Origin: Cycloclasticus sp.
GTDB taxonomy: Bacteria > Pseudomonadota > Gammaproteobacteria > Methylococcales > Cycloclasticaceae
Direction: 5' to 3'
Length of the DNA stretch: 64,000 bases
NCBI GenBank assembly: GCA_002733135.1
Contig: NVUJ01000004.1
Span: 53,766-117,765 of the forward strand
The position numbers and the translations under genes were made by a program. The notes below the pieces were generated by a model. The model ran no database searches. It had not been told where the DNA came from and saw only the letters and a program-made list of their open reading frames with translations. This document shows, in pieces, positions 1 through 10,436 of the stretch. Each line of letters begins with the position of its first letter. The stretch's first letter is position 1.

Positions 1-2
1 CC

Positions 3-341
3 GACATCATTAACGAACCCTTGTTACTGCTAGACGAAGGGCATTGCTTGCGCGACCAAGCATTGCAGTTTTGTCAGCTTAATGGCGCAAAAGAAGAACA
101 AAATGTTCGCGCCACCAGTTTAGAAACCTTACGACAAATGGTACGTGCCAATACCGGCATCACCTTTATGCCTGATTTAGCCATTCGAGAGGACTATAGC
201 GATGGCAACATCCGATATATCCCGTTTAAAAACCCACAACCAACGCGAACAATTTGTTTGGTTTGGCGAAAAACTAACCCAAAAATACAACTAATGACCA
301 TGCTCACTGAGCTTATGCAAAACTTCTACGCTGACAAGTAG
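3..341 (+). CDS. oxyR: OxyR, C-terminal part (truncated by window start)
   Basis: This is the end of a LysR-type peroxide sensor that activates antioxidant genes when a disulfide forms between two cysteines of its regulatory domain. The frame is open from base 3 and ends with TAG at 339-341. The visible residues match the OxyR redox region: GHCLRDQA carries the first redox cysteine, and QFC nine residues later carries the second, the same spacing as E. coli C199 and C208. The following ATSLETLRQMV and GITFMPDLA stretches are also typical of OxyR. The DNA-binding helix-turn-helix would lie upstream, outside the window. The next gene is a peroxiredoxin preceded by an OxyR-type operator, which supports the call. 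Cys pair and family motifs are seen; the regulation is inferred. Confidence 0.92.
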   Translation, partial: DIINEPLLLLDEGHCLRDQALQFCQLNGAKEEQNVRATSLETLRQMVRANTGITFMPDLAIREDYSDGNIRYIPFKNPQPTRTICLVWRKTNPKIQLMTMLTELMQNFYADK

Positions 342-353
342 GCCAACAAATAA

Positions 354-390
354 ATAGATAAAACCTATTATCACTATAAAATCATTCGAT
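354..390 (+). promoter_or_regulatory. OxyR operator (four-element ATAG/CTAT array)
   Basis: The sequence reads ATAG-N7-CTAT-N7-ATAA-N7-CGAT, which fits the OxyR tetrad consensus ATAG-N7-CTAT-N7-ATAG-N7-CTAT in spacing and in 14 of 16 core bases. It lies directly after the oxyR stop and abuts the putative -35 box of the peroxiredoxin gene, the usual position for OxyR to contact RNA polymerase. Confidence 0.7.
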
Positions 391-419
391 TTTACTTAAC
401 ATAAAGCCAACCTTAAACT
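391..419 (+). promoter_or_regulatory. Putative peroxiredoxin promoter
   Basis: A TTTACT hexamer (391-396) and a TAAACT hexamer (414-419) are separated by 17 bp, next to the OxyR operator. Both boxes are weak, as expected for an activated promoter. This is a consensus match only. Confidence 0.4.
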
Positions 420-473
420 ATCTCCAGTTAACGCGAACCTTCGCACTTTTAATCTTTAATGGAGACACCTCAA

Positions 474-998
474 ATGATAAACACAGTACCTAATATTACG
501 TTTAAAACCCGCGTAAGAGACGAGAGCATTGGCGGCGACAATCCTTTTCGCTGGCATGATGTAACAACAAACGACATTTTTAGCAGTAAAAAAGTAGTGG
601 TTTTCGCACTACCGGGTGCATTCACACCCACTTGTTCAAGCACTCACCTACCAGGCTATGATGCTAAATACCAAGAATTGAAAGACCTTGGCGTTGACGA
701 GGTATATTGCTTAAGCGTGAATGACGCATTCACCATGTTTCAGTGGGGCAAAAATCTAGGCGTAAAAAACATCAAACTGCTGCCTGATGGCAACGGTGAA
801 TTTAGTCGCTTAATGGGCATGTTAGTGAAAAAAGACAACCTAGGTTTTGGTGACCGCTCATGGCGTTATTCTATGTTGGTTGATGACCAGCAAATTACCG
901 CTTTATTCAGCGAACCTGGAAAAATGGACAACTGCCCAGATGATCCGTTTACCTGCAGCGATGTAGACACGATGATCCAGCATTTAAAACAAGCATAA
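474..998 (+). CDS. Peroxiredoxin, Prx5/hybrid-Prx type
   Basis: A thiol peroxidase of the AhpC/TSA-redoxin superfamily that reduces hydrogen peroxide and organic peroxides in the cytoplasm. With the start used here it is 174 residues long. The peroxidatic cysteine is C54 in the motif PGAFTPTCS; other cysteines are C79, C154 and C161, one of which could serve as resolving residue. There is no fused glutaredoxin domain, unlike some hybrid Prx5 proteins. An in-frame ATG at 459 gives five more residues, but the ATG at 474 has GGAG at 461-464, nine bases upstream, and is the better start. The gene sits downstream of oxyR behind an OxyR-like operator, so peroxide induction is likely. The reductant (glutaredoxin/glutathione or thioredoxin) cannot be told from the sequence. 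Confidence 0.9.
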   Translation: MINTVPNITFKTRVRDESIGGDNPFRWHDVTTNDIFSSKKVVVFALPGAFTPTCSSTHLPGYDAKYQELKDLGVDEVYCLSVNDAFTMFQWGKNLGVKNIKLLPDGNGEFSRLMGMLVKKDNLGFGDRSWRYSMLVDDQQITALFSEPGKMDNCPDDPFTCSDVDTMIQHLKQA

Positions 999-1005
999 CC
1001 CTATA

Positions 1006-1041
1006 AAAAAGCCCCTTGCGACAAACTCACAAGGGGCTTTT
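1006..1041. terminator. Bidirectional intrinsic terminator between prx and argH
   Basis: A 12-bp stem (AAAAGCCCCTTG paired with CAAGGGGCTTTT) encloses an 11-base loop. It has an A-run on the left and a T-run on the right, so it can terminate both the prx transcript and the convergent argH transcript. Confidence 0.85.
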
Positions 1042-1062
1042 ATCGTTGTATTTTCTGTTGCT

Positions 1063-2454
1063 TTATATTGCCAAAAACTTTTTCGCGTCTGCAACGGCCA
1101 AGCGAACTTGGTTCGGCGCCGTACCACCAATGTGGTCACGTGCTGACACAGAACCTTCTAGCGTTAATACATCGAACACATCGCCGGTAATTTCTTGCGA
1201 GAAGCTTTGTAGTTCTTCGAGCGACAGATCCGATAAATCCCGGTTTGTTTCTGTCCCTAAACGTACAGCTAAACCAACCACTTCATGCGCATCTCTAAAA
1301 GGGATACCCTTGCCTACCAAATAGTCAGCTAAGTCCGTTGCCGTTGAAAAACCTTGTTTCGCGGCTTTTAGCATCGACTCTTTAACCGGCTCAATATTTG
1401 GCACCATATCGGCAAATGCGCGCAATGAACCCAATACGGTATCCACGGTATCGAATAACGGCTCTTTGTCTTCTTGATTGTCTTTGTTATACGCCAAAGG
1501 TTGCGATTTCATTAGTGTTAGTAGCGATACTAAATTACCGTTAACGCGACCGGTTTTACCGCGCACCAACTCAGGCACGTCCGGATTTTTCTTTTGCGGC
1601 ATGATGGATGAGCCCGTACAAAATGCATCGGGCAAATGAATGAAGTTAAATTGCGCACTGGTCCACAAAACAATTTCTTCTGAAAAACGTGATAAATGGA
1701 TCATCAACAACGCCGAGGCCGCACAAAATTCAATCGCGAAATCTCGATCACTCACACCGTCTAGCGAGTTCGCGCAAGGACGAGAAAACCCCAATAACTC
1801 AGCAGTCATCAACCGGTCAATCGGGTAACTTGTACCCGCCAATGCGGCTGAGCCTAACGGCATAACATTAACCCGCTTCGCACAATCGGCAAACCGTTCA
1901 GAGTCACGTTTCAGCATTTCAAACCATGCCATCAAATGGTGCCCGAAGGTCACCGGTTGCGCTACTTGTAAGTGCGTAAAGCCAGGCATGATGGTGTCTG
2001 CATTATCACCCGCCAAACCCACAAGGCCGGCTTGTAAACGTGCCAATTCAGACTGAATCAACACCAACTGATCGCGCATAAACAAACGAATGTCGGTGGC
2101 GACTTGGTCATTACGCGAACGCCCTGTGTGCAACTTTTTACCGGCGATACCAATGCGTTCCGTTAAAGCGGCCTCAAGATTCATATGCACATCTTCCAAT
2201 GCAATTGACCATTCAAACTCGCCTACTTCAATACTATTTAAAATATCACCCAAACCATCAATAATTTGCGTGCATTCTTGCTCGGTTAATATGCCCACAT
2301 GCGTTAACATTTTTGCATGGGCAATAGAGCCTTGAATATCGTAAGGTGCAAGGCGCTGATCGAACTCTACGGACGCAGTAAACGCCTGCACAAAGGCATC
2401 TGTACTTTGCGTGAAACGGCCGCCCCAGAGTTTATTTTGTTTATCTTGTGACAT
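1063..2454 (-). CDS. argH: Argininosuccinate lyase
   Basis: Catalyses the last step of arginine synthesis, splitting argininosuccinate into arginine and fumarate, as a cytoplasmic homotetramer of the fumarase/aspartase superfamily. The 463 residues match the usual length. Visible signatures are TGRSRND at about 110-116, the GFTHLQ catalytic histidine near H161, and the superfamily signature [11 protein letters not shown] at 281-291 with the mobile-loop catalytic serine. It is transcribed divergently from algZ, with 89 bp between them. The same argH-algZ-algR-hemC order is found in Pseudomonas. Nothing is unusual in the sequence. Confidence 0.98.
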   Translation of the reverse strand: MSQDKQNKLWGGRFTQSTDAFVQAFTASVEFDQRLAPYDIQGSIAHAKMLTHVGILTEQECTQIIDGLGDILNSIEVGEFEWSIALEDVHMNLEAALTERIGIAGKKLHTGRSRNDQVATDIRLFMRDQLVLIQSELARLQAGLVGLAGDNADTIMPGFTHLQVAQPVTFGHHLMAWFEMLKRDSERFADCAKRVNVMPLGSAALAGTSYPIDRLMTAELLGFSRPCANSLDGVSDRDFAIEFCAASALLMIHLSRFSEEIVLWTSAQFNFIHLPDAFCTGSSIMPQKKNPDVPELVRGKTGRVNGNLVSLLTLMKSQPLAYNKDNQEDKEPLFDTVDTVLGSLRAFADMVPNIEPVKESMLKAAKQGFSTATDLADYLVGKGIPFRDAHEVVGLAVRLGTETNRDLSDLSLEELQSFSQEITGDVFDVLTLEGSVSARDHIGGTAPNQVRLAVADAKKFLAI

Positions 2455-2543
2455 AATTTGCTGACAAAAGTGAAATTTTGCCTAGTATATCACTTAAGAT
2501 TGGCTTAATTTAAGCGAATAGGAAACGAGCTAACTCTCTTAAA

Positions 2544-3599
2544 ATGGATAAAAGTTCTACAACGGATCAGCAATATTTATTACCTGATATGTGTCGTGCA
2601 ATCAGCGTTTTATATGTCACGCTTGTCGCCCAATTATTAGCCATTATCCTAGCCTTAAATACCAGCTTTATAGCAGGTAACTTTTGGACTTCGCTCAGTC
2701 TCAATGCACTATTCATTTTATGGGTTGCGTTCGTTTGTTCTGCCATTTTTTGCGGCTTTAAAAAACGAATAAATAAACGCCCCGCGATAAGCATTATTTT
2801 ATTTATGTTTTTCACCATTAACGTAATAACCCTTTTAATGACTTGGGTTATTACTTTTTTATTGCCGCAATTTGAATTATTTATTGCACCCGCCCAAGGC
2901 AATATGAGTGTCTACCTAAGGAATGGTGGTATTAGCGTTATCTTTAGTATCATCTTACTGCGGTTCTTATACATTCAACACCAATGGAGAAGGCAGACAA
3001 AAGCTGAATCTGAAGCTCGTTTAGACGCCTTGCAAGCACGAATACGCCCACATTTTTTATTTAACAGCCTGAATACTATCGCCAGTTTGACGCGCATTGA
3101 TCCGCCTCTTGCCGAATCGCTTACTGAAGATTTAGCGGAATTATTTAGGGCGAATATGCAAAGCTCTAAACGGCTCGTTCCTTTCGAGCAAGAACTTACA
3201 CTAGTGCAGCAGTATTTAAATATTGAACAATTACGTTTAGGCGACCGCTTAACCATTAATATAGATGTTTCGACTATTCCAGACGATGCGCTCATACCGC
3301 CACTCAGTATTCAGCCATTGATTGAAAATGCGATTTATCACGGCATTGAACCATTGGAAAAAGGTGGCAAATTAGAGGTTTTGGGGCGAATAGAAAACAA
3401 TAAAATAACCCTGTTAATCAAAAACCCTCTCTCCGACGAAGCCCTAGCTACAGTACGCCCCGGGCATCACATGGCGATAGACAACATACGTTTACGCATG
3501 CAAAATTGTTTTCCTAACAACAATCAATTATTAGTTAGCTCCAGCGAGTCTGAGTTTCAAACTCAACTCAAATTTCCTTACCAAACCGAGCCAGCATGA
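2544..3599 (+). CDS. algZ: AlgZ/FimS-like sensor histidine kinase (LytS family)
   Basis: A membrane histidine kinase of the His_kinase (PF06580) family. The N-terminal 145 residues contain about four hydrophobic segments (about 20-40, 48-70, 82-108, 128-145). A short linker leads to the phosphoacceptor region RPHFLFNSLN, where H170 is the expected phosphorylation site. The C-terminal ATPase domain includes the N-box-like PLIENAIYHGIE. The N-terminus YLLPDMC resembles Pseudomonas AlgZ. It overlaps the response regulator gene by ATGA (4 bp), so the two are translationally coupled. In Pseudomonas the pair controls alginate and type IV pili; here only the two-component role can be stated. No clear ribosome-binding site precedes the ATG. 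Confidence 0.85.
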   Translation: MDKSSTTDQQYLLPDMCRAISVLYVTLVAQLLAIILALNTSFIAGNFWTSLSLNALFILWVAFVCSAIFCGFKKRINKRPAISIILFMFFTINVITLLMTWVITFLLPQFELFIAPAQGNMSVYLRNGGISVIFSIILLRFLYIQHQWRRQTKAESEARLDALQARIRPHFLFNSLNTIASLTRIDPPLAESLTEDLAELFRANMQSSKRLVPFEQELTLVQQYLNIEQLRLGDRLTINIDVSTIPDDALIPPLSIQPLIENAIYHGIEPLEKGGKLEVLGRIENNKITLLIKNPLSDEALATVRPGHHMAIDNIRLRMQNCFPNNNQLLVSSSESEFQTQLKFPYQTEPA

Positions 3600-4354
3600 A
3601 AATTTTAATTGCAGATGATGAGCCCTTAGCCCGGCAGCGACTACAACGTCTAGTAGGAGACATTAACCCCAGTTACGAGGTCTATGCAGATGCTAGTAAC
3701 GGTCTTGAAGCATTAAAGCAATGCATAACTCTACAACCAGATATAGCATTTCTTGATATCCGCATGCCTAAAATGGACGGCCTACAAACAGCGGCAGAGA
3801 TTGTGAAAGCCAACTTGAATACACATATCGTATTTGTAACTGCCTACGATGAATATGCTTTAAAAGCCTTTGATAACAACGCTATTGATTATTTACTAAA
3901 GCCGGTAAAGAAAGAACGCTTACATAAAGCTATCGAAAAAACAATCCGATTAAACGGTTCGCCTGACACCATTATGCCAGCCACTCAGCCGCCATTAAAC
4001 CAACGTCAGCACCTATGCGCGCATACACATAGTGGGCTTAAGGTCGTTGATTTAAAGGACATTATTTCTTTTAAGGCGGACAATAAATACGTTTTAGCGA
4101 GCACCCATAACGATTCCATTTTACTGGACGAGTCGCTTAAAGCTCTGGAAGAAGAGTTCTCTGAATTATTTTTCCGCATTCACCGCAATGCACTGGTTAA
4201 TATTAACGCCATTAAGGTGGTTAAAAAAATAGCTGCTGGTCAATTCGAATTGCATCTGCAGGGCATTGATGAAACCTTTGCTATCAGTCGCCGTCACCGA
4301 GCCGAATTAAATAAACTACTACGGCAAAAACCTCAAGCCACTAAGAAAAACTAA
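3596..4354 (+). CDS. algR: AlgR-like LytTR response regulator
   Basis: Cognate regulator of the upstream kinase: an N-terminal receiver domain and a C-terminal LytTR DNA-binding domain, 252 residues. Receiver residues are all present: acidic pair D7/D8, phosphoacceptor D54 in FLDIRMPKMDG, switch T82 and K102 in DYLLKP. The LytTR domain spans about 140-245 and contains the typical FFRIHRNALVN stretch. LytTR regulators bind pairs of short direct repeats; targets are not identifiable here. The gene lies 48 bp before hemC, as in Pseudomonas. Family assignment is firm; the name algR rests on synteny. Confidence 0.88.
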   Translation: MKILIADDEPLARQRLQRLVGDINPSYEVYADASNGLEALKQCITLQPDIAFLDIRMPKMDGLQTAAEIVKANLNTHIVFVTAYDEYALKAFDNNAIDYLLKPVKKERLHKAIEKTIRLNGSPDTIMPATQPPLNQRQHLCAHTHSGLKVVDLKDIISFKADNKYVLASTHNDSILLDESLKALEEEFSELFFRIHRNALVNINAIKVVKKIAAGQFELHLQGIDETFAISRRHRAELNKLLRQKPQATKKN

Positions 4355-4402
4355 TTAAACGACTGGTATAATTAGTTCACCGAATAAATCAAACCTCATT
4401 GA

Positions 4403-5335
4403 ATGCAAGTTATAAGAATCGCAACCCGTCGAAGTCCATTAGCCCTGTGGCAAGCTGAGCATGTTGCCAGCTTACTAAAGAAATCACACCCAGGCCTTGA
4501 AATCGAGTTGGTAAAAATGGTGACCCAAGGCGATAAAATTCTAGACACGCCTTTGGCAAAAATTGGTGGTAAAGGCCTATTCGTTAAGGAGCTTGAGCAA
4601 GGCATGTTGAAAGGTGATGCCGACATCGCCGTACATTCTATGAAGGACGTACCGGCAGAATTACCGACGGGTCTAGAAATTGGCGCGATACTTCAGCGCG
4701 AAGACCCGCGCGATGCATTTGTCTCCAATCGCTACGCATCCATCGATGAACTTCCAAACGGTGCTGTCGTTGGAACATCCAGCCTTAGACGACAATGCCA
4801 ATTGTTAGAGAAACGACCAGATTTACAAATTAAGTCCCTGCGAGGCAACGTTAATACCCGCCTACAAAAACTAGATAATGGCGAGTACGACGCGATTATT
4901 CTTGCTGCCGCAGGCCTAATACGGCTTGGTTTTGAATCGCGCATTAAAAAAGCGTTGTCGGTAAAAATCATGCTGTCGGCGATTGGCCAAGGCGCTATTG
5001 GCATTGAATGCCGCATCAATGACGATGCAACAAAAGCGCTACTCGCCTGTCTACACGACGAAGTATCCGCCAGCCGAGTAACCGCCGAGCGGGCGATGAA
5101 CTTCACCTTAGAAGGCGGCTGCCAAGCACCCATTGCTGGGCACGCAAAAATCAAAAATGGCATCCTTCGTTTACATGGCTTAGTCGCCGAACCCGACGGT
5201 AGCTTAATTATTTCAGAAGAACTAGAAGGTCCTGTAGAAAACGCAGAAGAAATCGGCACCACTGTTGCTAAGCGTTTATTAACCGGAGGCGCAAAAAATA
5301 TTTTAGACCGATTGTATGCCCATGCCGACAAATGA
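4403..5335 (+). CDS. hemC: Porphobilinogen deaminase (hydroxymethylbilane synthase)
   Basis: Polymerises four porphobilinogens into hydroxymethylbilane in tetrapyrrole synthesis, using a covalently bound dipyrromethane cofactor. The 310 residues are full length. The cofactor-binding cysteine is C240 in the signature EGGCQAPI. The catalytic aspartate is D82 in HSMKDVP. The arginine-rich substrate pocket TSSLRR is at 125-130. Its 3' end overlaps hemD by up to 20 bp. The heme genes hemC, hemD, hemX and hemY follow each other on this strand, while hemB and hemF lie elsewhere in the window on the other strand. Confidence 0.98.
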   Translation: MQVIRIATRRSPLALWQAEHVASLLKKSHPGLEIELVKMVTQGDKILDTPLAKIGGKGLFVKELEQGMLKGDADIAVHSMKDVPAELPTGLEIGAILQREDPRDAFVSNRYASIDELPNGAVVGTSSLRRQCQLLEKRPDLQIKSLRGNVNTRLQKLDNGEYDAIILAAAGLIRLGFESRIKKALSVKIMLSAIGQGAIGIECRINDDATKALLACLHDEVSASRVTAERAMNFTLEGGCQAPIAGHAKIKNGILRLHGLVAEPDGSLIISEELEGPVENAEEIGTTVAKRLLTGGAKNILDRLYAHADK

Positions 5336-6071
5336 CGCCAGTATTAATGTTTTAGTTACGCGGCCTCAGCATCAATCTGCTGTGTTATGTGGGCAATTGT
5401 TAGACAACGGTTTTCAGCCGATTCCTTTCCCAGTCATTGATATTCAACCTGTCGCCAATCCACAAGCAGCGCTTGGAAAACTACAGGACGTCAACGTTGT
5501 TGACTATCTCATCTTTGTTAGCGCCAATGCAGCAATTCAAGCAAACAAATTACTACAAAAAAATTGGCCTGACATTACTGGACAGATTATCGCCATTGGG
5601 CCAAAAACTGCGGATACTCTCACAAAAATTGGCTTACAGCCCCATATCGTTGCACCCACACCGTTCAATTCAGAGCAACTCCTTGAACAACTGCCTAAAC
5701 AACTTATCGGGCAAACGAGCTTAATTATAAAAGGCGAGGGAGGGCGTGCTTTTTTAGCAGAACAACTCCTGAAATGCGGCATGCAGGTGATTAGTGTTGA
5801 TGTTTATACGCGTAAGAAACCATCCGATAGCGCCCTTAACTCACGCCTAGCTCTTCATTACATTACTATTACTAGCCAACTCGCGCTCGACAATTTATTC
5901 GAACTACTACCCAATCAGTCTACGAGTATAAAAAGCACAAGTACCTTTGTCGTCTTCAGCACACGTATCGCCGACTACGCCAAAAAACTCGGTTGCCAAC
6001 GTATACTCGTCAGTAGCGATGCGAGTGACTCCGGCTTAGTCGCTTGTATTGTTGATGCAAATCAGACATAG
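5316..6071 (+). CDS. hemD: Uroporphyrinogen-III synthase
   Basis: Cyclises hydroxymethylbilane with inversion of ring D to give uroporphyrinogen III, the branch point for heme and siroheme. The protein is 251 residues (249 if ATG 5322 is used). Sequence conservation in this family is low. The N-terminal [10 protein letters not shown], the SANA of the first lobe, the [11 protein letters not shown] stretch and the position right after hemC identify it. It overlaps hemC by 20 or 14 bp, so translation is coupled. A 144-bp gap separates it from hemX. Confidence 0.93.
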   Translation: MPMPTNDASINVLVTRPQHQSAVLCGQLLDNGFQPIPFPVIDIQPVANPQAALGKLQDVNVVDYLIFVSANAAIQANKLLQKNWPDITGQIIAIGPKTADTLTKIGLQPHIVAPTPFNSEQLLEQLPKQLIGQTSLIIKGEGGRAFLAEQLLKCGMQVISVDVYTRKKPSDSALNSRLALHYITITSQLALDNLFELLPNQSTSIKSTSTFVVFSTRIADYAKKLGCQRILVSSDASDSGLVACIVDANQT

Positions 6072-6215
6072 TTTTTTCTTATACTTTTAAGCCTCCATGG
6101 CTATACTATGTAGGCATTATAAGCGAACTCAAATCTCAGCCACTTACTCGCCTTAAATCGCTACACTTAAAGATAGCCGCTGCAACGGCTCATTAAAGCT
6201 TATGGACACTATCGA

Positions 6216-7385
6216 ATGACCGACAAACAAAAGAAAACCGAAACACCCAAGGAAAAACCTGTGTCTGATAAACAGGCTAGTGCTAAAAAAACACCTGCTA
6301 ATAAAAAAACGTCGAGTGCTCCAACGACTAACAAGAAAAGTGGCGGTGGCATTGCTTGGCTTGCCTTTATTCTCGTTATTGCTTGTGCCGCTGCAGGGTA
6401 TGTGGGCTTCACACAATTGGAACAACAAATTACTGACTTGGCTAAGCAATCTGATAGCGTCAAAGAAAGCGCTTCTGACTTATCTACAGAACTGCAATTA
6501 AAAACCAACGCTTTAAACACCCATATTGCCAACTTAAATAAACGACTAGAAACCTTACAAAATCAGTCCAATGAAAAAATTGATTTATTGCAAAAACAAG
6601 TTGGAAAAAACAGACGCCAATGGCTTATAGCCGAGGCAGAATATCTAACCAGCCTTGCCAATAATAGGTTACAACTAGTTGGCGATGTTGATACCGCCAT
6701 TGTTGCGTTACAAGCTGCCGACCAACGGCTTAAAGAAAATGGCGATCCGATGACGTTCTCTGTTCGAAAACAACTCGCTAAAGAAATTAATATTCTTCGT
6801 GGCATTGAGTTACCAGACGTTGTTGGCATTTCGTCTCAATTATTGGCTCTTGAAGGCGCTATATCTAAGATGAATATCACTGAACCACACGCTGGAACGG
6901 CACAAACACCAGAAATCGGCTCAGCTGGCCCATCGGCAATTCCAGACAATATTCAAGACACCTTAAATGAGGCGTGGGAGAACTTTAGTAAATTGATTGT
7001 TGTTCGCAGACTCAACAAACCGATGGCTGCCTTGATGACGCCAGAACAAGTCGAGCTGATAAGAAAAAACTTAGCGCTCAAATTAGAAGCTGCACGACTG
7101 GCCTTAATTGATCAAAATGAAGCCCTCTACAAGGCCAGTATCTCTATTTCCATGGATTGGTTACAAGATTACTTTGACGCCAGCCAACCTTCTGTTAGCT
7201 CAGCCCTTGAACAACTCGAGACACTTAAAAATACCGCCGTCAAAACTACGCTTCCTTCTATTAGTTTGTCACTAAAAATGCTACGTGATCTACCACTGCT
7301 GGCGATTCCCGAACAAGCTACCGCCATTCACACTAACGATAACGATTTGCCTACCGATTCAACTCCAGTAAAGACAGCTGAATAG
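6216..7385 (+). CDS. hemX: HemX family membrane protein
   Basis: A HemX-type protein (PF04375) of unknown biochemical role, once annotated as uroporphyrin-III C-methyltransferase; it lacks methyltransferase motifs. The first 45 residues are rich in Lys, Thr, Pro and Ala and should be cytoplasmic. One transmembrane helix follows (about 46-66), then a coiled coil (about 70-130), and a helical periplasmic domain to residue 389. It is followed eight bases later by hemY; in many gammaproteobacteria these two end the hem operon. HemX may organise the late heme pathway at the membrane, which is inference. Confidence 0.87.
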   Translation: MTDKQKKTETPKEKPVSDKQASAKKTPANKKTSSAPTTNKKSGGGIAWLAFILVIACAAAGYVGFTQLEQQITDLAKQSDSVKESASDLSTELQLKTNALNTHIANLNKRLETLQNQSNEKIDLLQKQVGKNRRQWLIAEAEYLTSLANNRLQLVGDVDTAIVALQAADQRLKENGDPMTFSVRKQLAKEINILRGIELPDVVGISSQLLALEGAISKMNITEPHAGTAQTPEIGSAGPSAIPDNIQDTLNEAWENFSKLIVVRRLNKPMAALMTPEQVELIRKNLALKLEAARLALIDQNEALYKASISISMDWLQDYFDASQPSVSSALEQLETLKNTAVKTTLPSISLSLKMLRDLPLLAIPEQATAIHTNDNDLPTDSTPVKTAE

Positions 7386-7393
7386 GTGTAAAT

Positions 7394-8608
7394 ATGAAAC
7401 TTATATTAATTATCATCGCCGCCTTAGTTATTGCTAGCGGTCTCGCTTACCAAGTTCACATAGACCCAGGGTATGTCCAATTAACTTACGGCCAGTGGTT
7501 AGTCGAAACATCCCTCGCTGTACTTTTATTTATCACTGCCGTTTTCTTTATTGGCTTTTACATTGCCTTACGCACCTTATTAACCATAAAGCGAACACCA
7601 AAAATTATCAACCAATGGAATCAACGACGTAAACAAATACGTTCCAAAAAAGAGCTCAACAAAGGCATTATTGATTCTGCTGAAGGTAACTGGCAACGAT
7701 CCGAAAAACTGCTCGTCAAACACGCTCAACAAAGTGACACACCTCTATTAAATTACCTAAGCGCTGCGCATGCTGCTCAGTCACAAGAAGCGTATGGCCG
7801 TAGAGACGATTACTTATTTAAGGCAGGTGAGGCATTACCTGACCAAATTCACGCCATTCACCTTACTCGCGCGAAACTTCAGTTATCTGCCGGTCAGCTC
7901 GAACAAGCTCTCGCGACATTACAGGAACTTAAATCAGCAACACCAAATCAGCCAATTGTATTGACCTTATTACTTAAAACATTCGCTCAGCTAAAAGATT
8001 GGAACTCACTTTATACCTTGCTTCCAAGCGTCAAAAACAACCGAAAAATTTTTCCTGAAAACTGGCAATCAATAGAGCACGACACATTAGTTCAATTGTT
8101 TGAACATCCAGCTGGCGGACAAAATATTGACACTGTATGGAAAAGTCTAGATAAAAGACAAAAACTCAACACCGATTATTTAACGCCTTATGCCATGCAT
8201 TTAATTGCTATAGGCAAAAGTCAGATTGCTGAAGACTTGTTATTAAAGAGTTTAAACGCGCAACTTAATGCTCAGCTACTTAAAATATACAGCGAACTTA
8301 ATATTTCGACTAATAAAAAAATCAAGCAAATTGAAAAGTGGGGTAAGAATCAATCAATGAATCCGGTTTTACTGAATACTCTCGGCCGACTTTGTTTAGA
8401 ACAAAAACTTTGGGGCAAAGCTGAAACGTACCTTACTCAAAGTATCAGCATCAAACCGACAAGTTCAGCTTACTTTTTACTAGGCAATCTTCATGAAAAA
8501 CAAGGGGCGCCATCTGGGGAAATTAACACTTATTATAAAGATGGTTTAGCGATCTCAGAAAATGCAACATCAATAAACGCTCTTTCCGACCTCGGTATTT
8601 CTGCTTAA
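7394..8608 (+). CDS. hemY: HemY, membrane-anchored TPR protein
   Basis: A gammaproteobacterial HemY (PF07219 N-terminus), not the unrelated protoporphyrinogen oxidase also called HemY. Two hydrophobic helices (about 1-20 and 38-62) precede a cytosolic or periplasmic array of TPR-like helical pairs to residue 404, for example the segments around 105-135, 150-195 and 330-365. The family is linked to heme synthesis by its constant place after hemX, but no catalytic role is visible. The stop codon overlaps the convergent ubiD stop by 4 bp, leaving no room for a terminator between them. Confidence 0.88.
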   Translation: MKLILIIIAALVIASGLAYQVHIDPGYVQLTYGQWLVETSLAVLLFITAVFFIGFYIALRTLLTIKRTPKIINQWNQRRKQIRSKKELNKGIIDSAEGNWQRSEKLLVKHAQQSDTPLLNYLSAAHAAQSQEAYGRRDDYLFKAGEALPDQIHAIHLTRAKLQLSAGQLEQALATLQELKSATPNQPIVLTLLLKTFAQLKDWNSLYTLLPSVKNNRKIFPENWQSIEHDTLVQLFEHPAGGQNIDTVWKSLDKRQKLNTDYLTPYAMHLIAIGKSQIAEDLLLKSLNAQLNAQLLKIYSELNISTNKKIKQIEKWGKNQSMNPVLLNTLGRLCLEQKLWGKAETYLTQSISIKPTSSAYFLLGNLHEKQGAPSGEINTYYKDGLAISENATSINALSDLGISA

Positions 8609-10077
8609 ACTGACTCTAAACCAAGCGCTGACCACAAAGCATCGACTTTTTGCTTAACAGCCTCGTCCATCACAATCGGCTTGCCCCATTCGCGATTAGT
8701 TTCGCCTGGCCACTTATTAGTTGCATCCATGCCCATTTTTGAACCTAGGCCAGACACTGGCGATGCAAAGTCCAAATAATCAATCGGTGTGTTTTCAATT
8801 AAACTAATATCTCGCGCAGGATCTACACGGGTCGTCATCGCCCAAATAACAGACTCCCAATCACGTACATTCACATCATCATCCGTCACAATCACAAATT
8901 TTGTATACATAAACTGACGTAAGAACGACCAGATACCAAACATAATGCGTTTTGCATGGCCTGGATACTGTTTTTTTATGCTGACGATAGCCATTCGATA
9001 CGAGCAGCCTTCCGGTGGTAAATAAAAATCCACTATCTCTGGAAACTGTTTCTTAAGAATAGGGACAAACACCTCATTCAATGACACACCCAGCACAGCC
9101 GGCTCATCAGGCGGCTTGCCTGTATAGGTTGAGTGATAGATGGGCTCTTTTCTATGTGTGATACGTTCAATGGTAAAAACTGGAAAACTTTCCACCTCAT
9201 TGTAGTAACCGGTATGATCTCCAAAGGGCCCTTCATCGGCGACCTCATCTGGGTATAAATACCCTTCTAATACTATTTCCGCACTGGCTGGCACTTCTAA
9301 GTCATGTGTCAGGCAACTAGATACTTCCGTCTTTGAACCTCGCAATAAACCGGCAAATGCATATTCCGATAAACTATCAGGAACAGGCGTTACTGCCGCC
9401 AGAATAGTGGCTGGGTCTGCCCCTAACGCAACGGCTACGGGAAAGGGTTCCCCAGGGTGTTCGGCTTGCCAAGCCTTATAATCTAACGCTCCACCACGGT
9501 GCGCTAACCAGCGCATAATCACTTTGTTACGGCCAATCACCTGTTGACGGTAAATCCCTAAATTTTGGCGTCTCGCAAGAGGCCCTTTTGTGATCACTAA
9601 CGGCCAAGTTATCAATGGCCCTGCATCGTTTGGCCAACACGTTTGAATAGGGAACGCGGCCAAATCAACATCATCACCTGCAATAATAACCTCTTGGCAG
9701 TGCGGCTTTTTAACCCGCTTCGGCGCCATGTTTAATACTTGCTTATAAATAGGCAACTTTTCCCACGCGTCCTTCATGCCTTCAGGTGGTTCTGGTTCTT
9801 TTAACGTTGCGAGAACTTCACCTACTTCCGATAGCGCCTGAACGCTACTTTGACCCATACCAAGCGCCACCCGTTCTGGCGTTCCGAATAAATTTGCCAG
9901 CACAGGCACAGAATGGCCTTTTGGATTTTCGAATAATAACGCAGGGCCCTTACTTTTTAATACCCGATCACATATTTCCGTCATCTCAAGGTAAGGATCA
10001 ACTTCTTCAGAAATTCGCTTTAACTCACCTAATTCTTCAAGTTTTGAGATAAAATCACGGAGATCTTTATATTTCAT
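8605..10077 (-). CDS. ubiD: 3-octaprenyl-4-hydroxybenzoate decarboxylase
   Basis: A prenylated-FMN-dependent decarboxylase of ubiquinone synthesis (UbiD family). It is 490 residues, close to the 497 of E. coli UbiD. Visible family stretches include the metal/prFMN region [12 protein letters not shown] at 281-292, and [13 protein letters not shown] followed by [14 protein letters not shown] near the C-terminal half. The partner flavin prenyltransferase UbiX is not in the window. The gene is divergent from tusA with a 64-bp intergenic region and convergent with hemY. Confidence 0.96.
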   Translation of the reverse strand: MKYKDLRDFISKLEELGELKRISEEVDPYLEMTEICDRVLKSKGPALLFENPKGHSVPVLANLFGTPERVALGMGQSSVQALSEVGEVLATLKEPEPPEGMKDAWEKLPIYKQVLNMAPKRVKKPHCQEVIIAGDDVDLAAFPIQTCWPNDAGPLITWPLVITKGPLARRQNLGIYRQQVIGRNKVIMRWLAHRGGALDYKAWQAEHPGEPFPVAVALGADPATILAAVTPVPDSLSEYAFAGLLRGSKTEVSSCLTHDLEVPASAEIVLEGYLYPDEVADEGPFGDHTGYYNEVESFPVFTIERITHRKEPIYHSTYTGKPPDEPAVLGVSLNEVFVPILKKQFPEIVDFYLPPEGCSYRMAIVSIKKQYPGHAKRIMFGIWSFLRQFMYTKFVIVTDDDVNVRDWESVIWAMTTRVDPARDISLIENTPIDYLDFASPVSGLGSKMGMDATNKWPGETNREWGKPIVMDEAVKQKVDALWSALGLESV

Positions 10078-10141
10078 TTTTTGCCTTAATAACGCTCAAT
10101 TTGTTCAAATAATAAAATAACATTATTACTCAGACTTAGAT

Positions 10142-10372
10142 ATGCAATACGACATTGTTCTTGACGTGAAAGGCTTAAACTGCCCCTTACCATTACTTCG
10201 GCTGAAACAGCTATTGCCTAATGTAAAAACTGGGGACGTGATACAAGTTATGGCCACAGACCCTGCGGCACACTTAGATATTGGTGTTTTTATAGATAAG
10301 TCCAAACACGAAATGATTCTTTATGAACGCGAAGACGATGTTCAATACTTTTATATAAAAACATCTCTTTAG
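10142..10372 (+). CDS. tusA: TusA/SirA-like sulfur carrier
   Basis: A 76-residue TusA-family protein that carries persulfide sulfur on a single cysteine. The hallmark CPxP motif is present as C14 in GLNCPLPLLRLK. TusA proteins deliver sulfur for tRNA thiolation, and in sulfur oxidisers they also shuttle sulfane sulfur. The convergent neighbour is a sulfide:quinone oxidoreductase, so a role in sulfide-derived sulfur handling is possible. That link is inferred from position only. Confidence 0.88.
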   Translation: MQYDIVLDVKGLNCPLPLLRLKQLLPNVKTGDVIQVMATDPAAHLDIGVFIDKSKHEMILYEREDDVQYFYIKTSL

Positions 10373-10388
10373 ATAAACTCAACTCAAT

Positions 10389-10421
10389 AAAAAAGGGCGT
10401 TCAATTGAACGCCCTTTTTTA
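10389..10421. terminator. Bidirectional terminator between tusA and sqr
   Basis: A perfect 16-bp inverted repeat without spacer centred at 10405 (core GGGCGTTCAA / TTGAACGCCC), with an A-run before it and a T-run after it. It can end the tusA transcript and the convergent sqr transcript. Confidence 0.88.
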
Positions 10422-10436
10422 TTATTCAAATAACGA

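Noticed and set aside
6102..6107. TATACT as -10 box for hemX
   Set aside because: No acceptable -35 hexamer at the right distance, and hemX could be read from the hemC operon; support is too weak to list.
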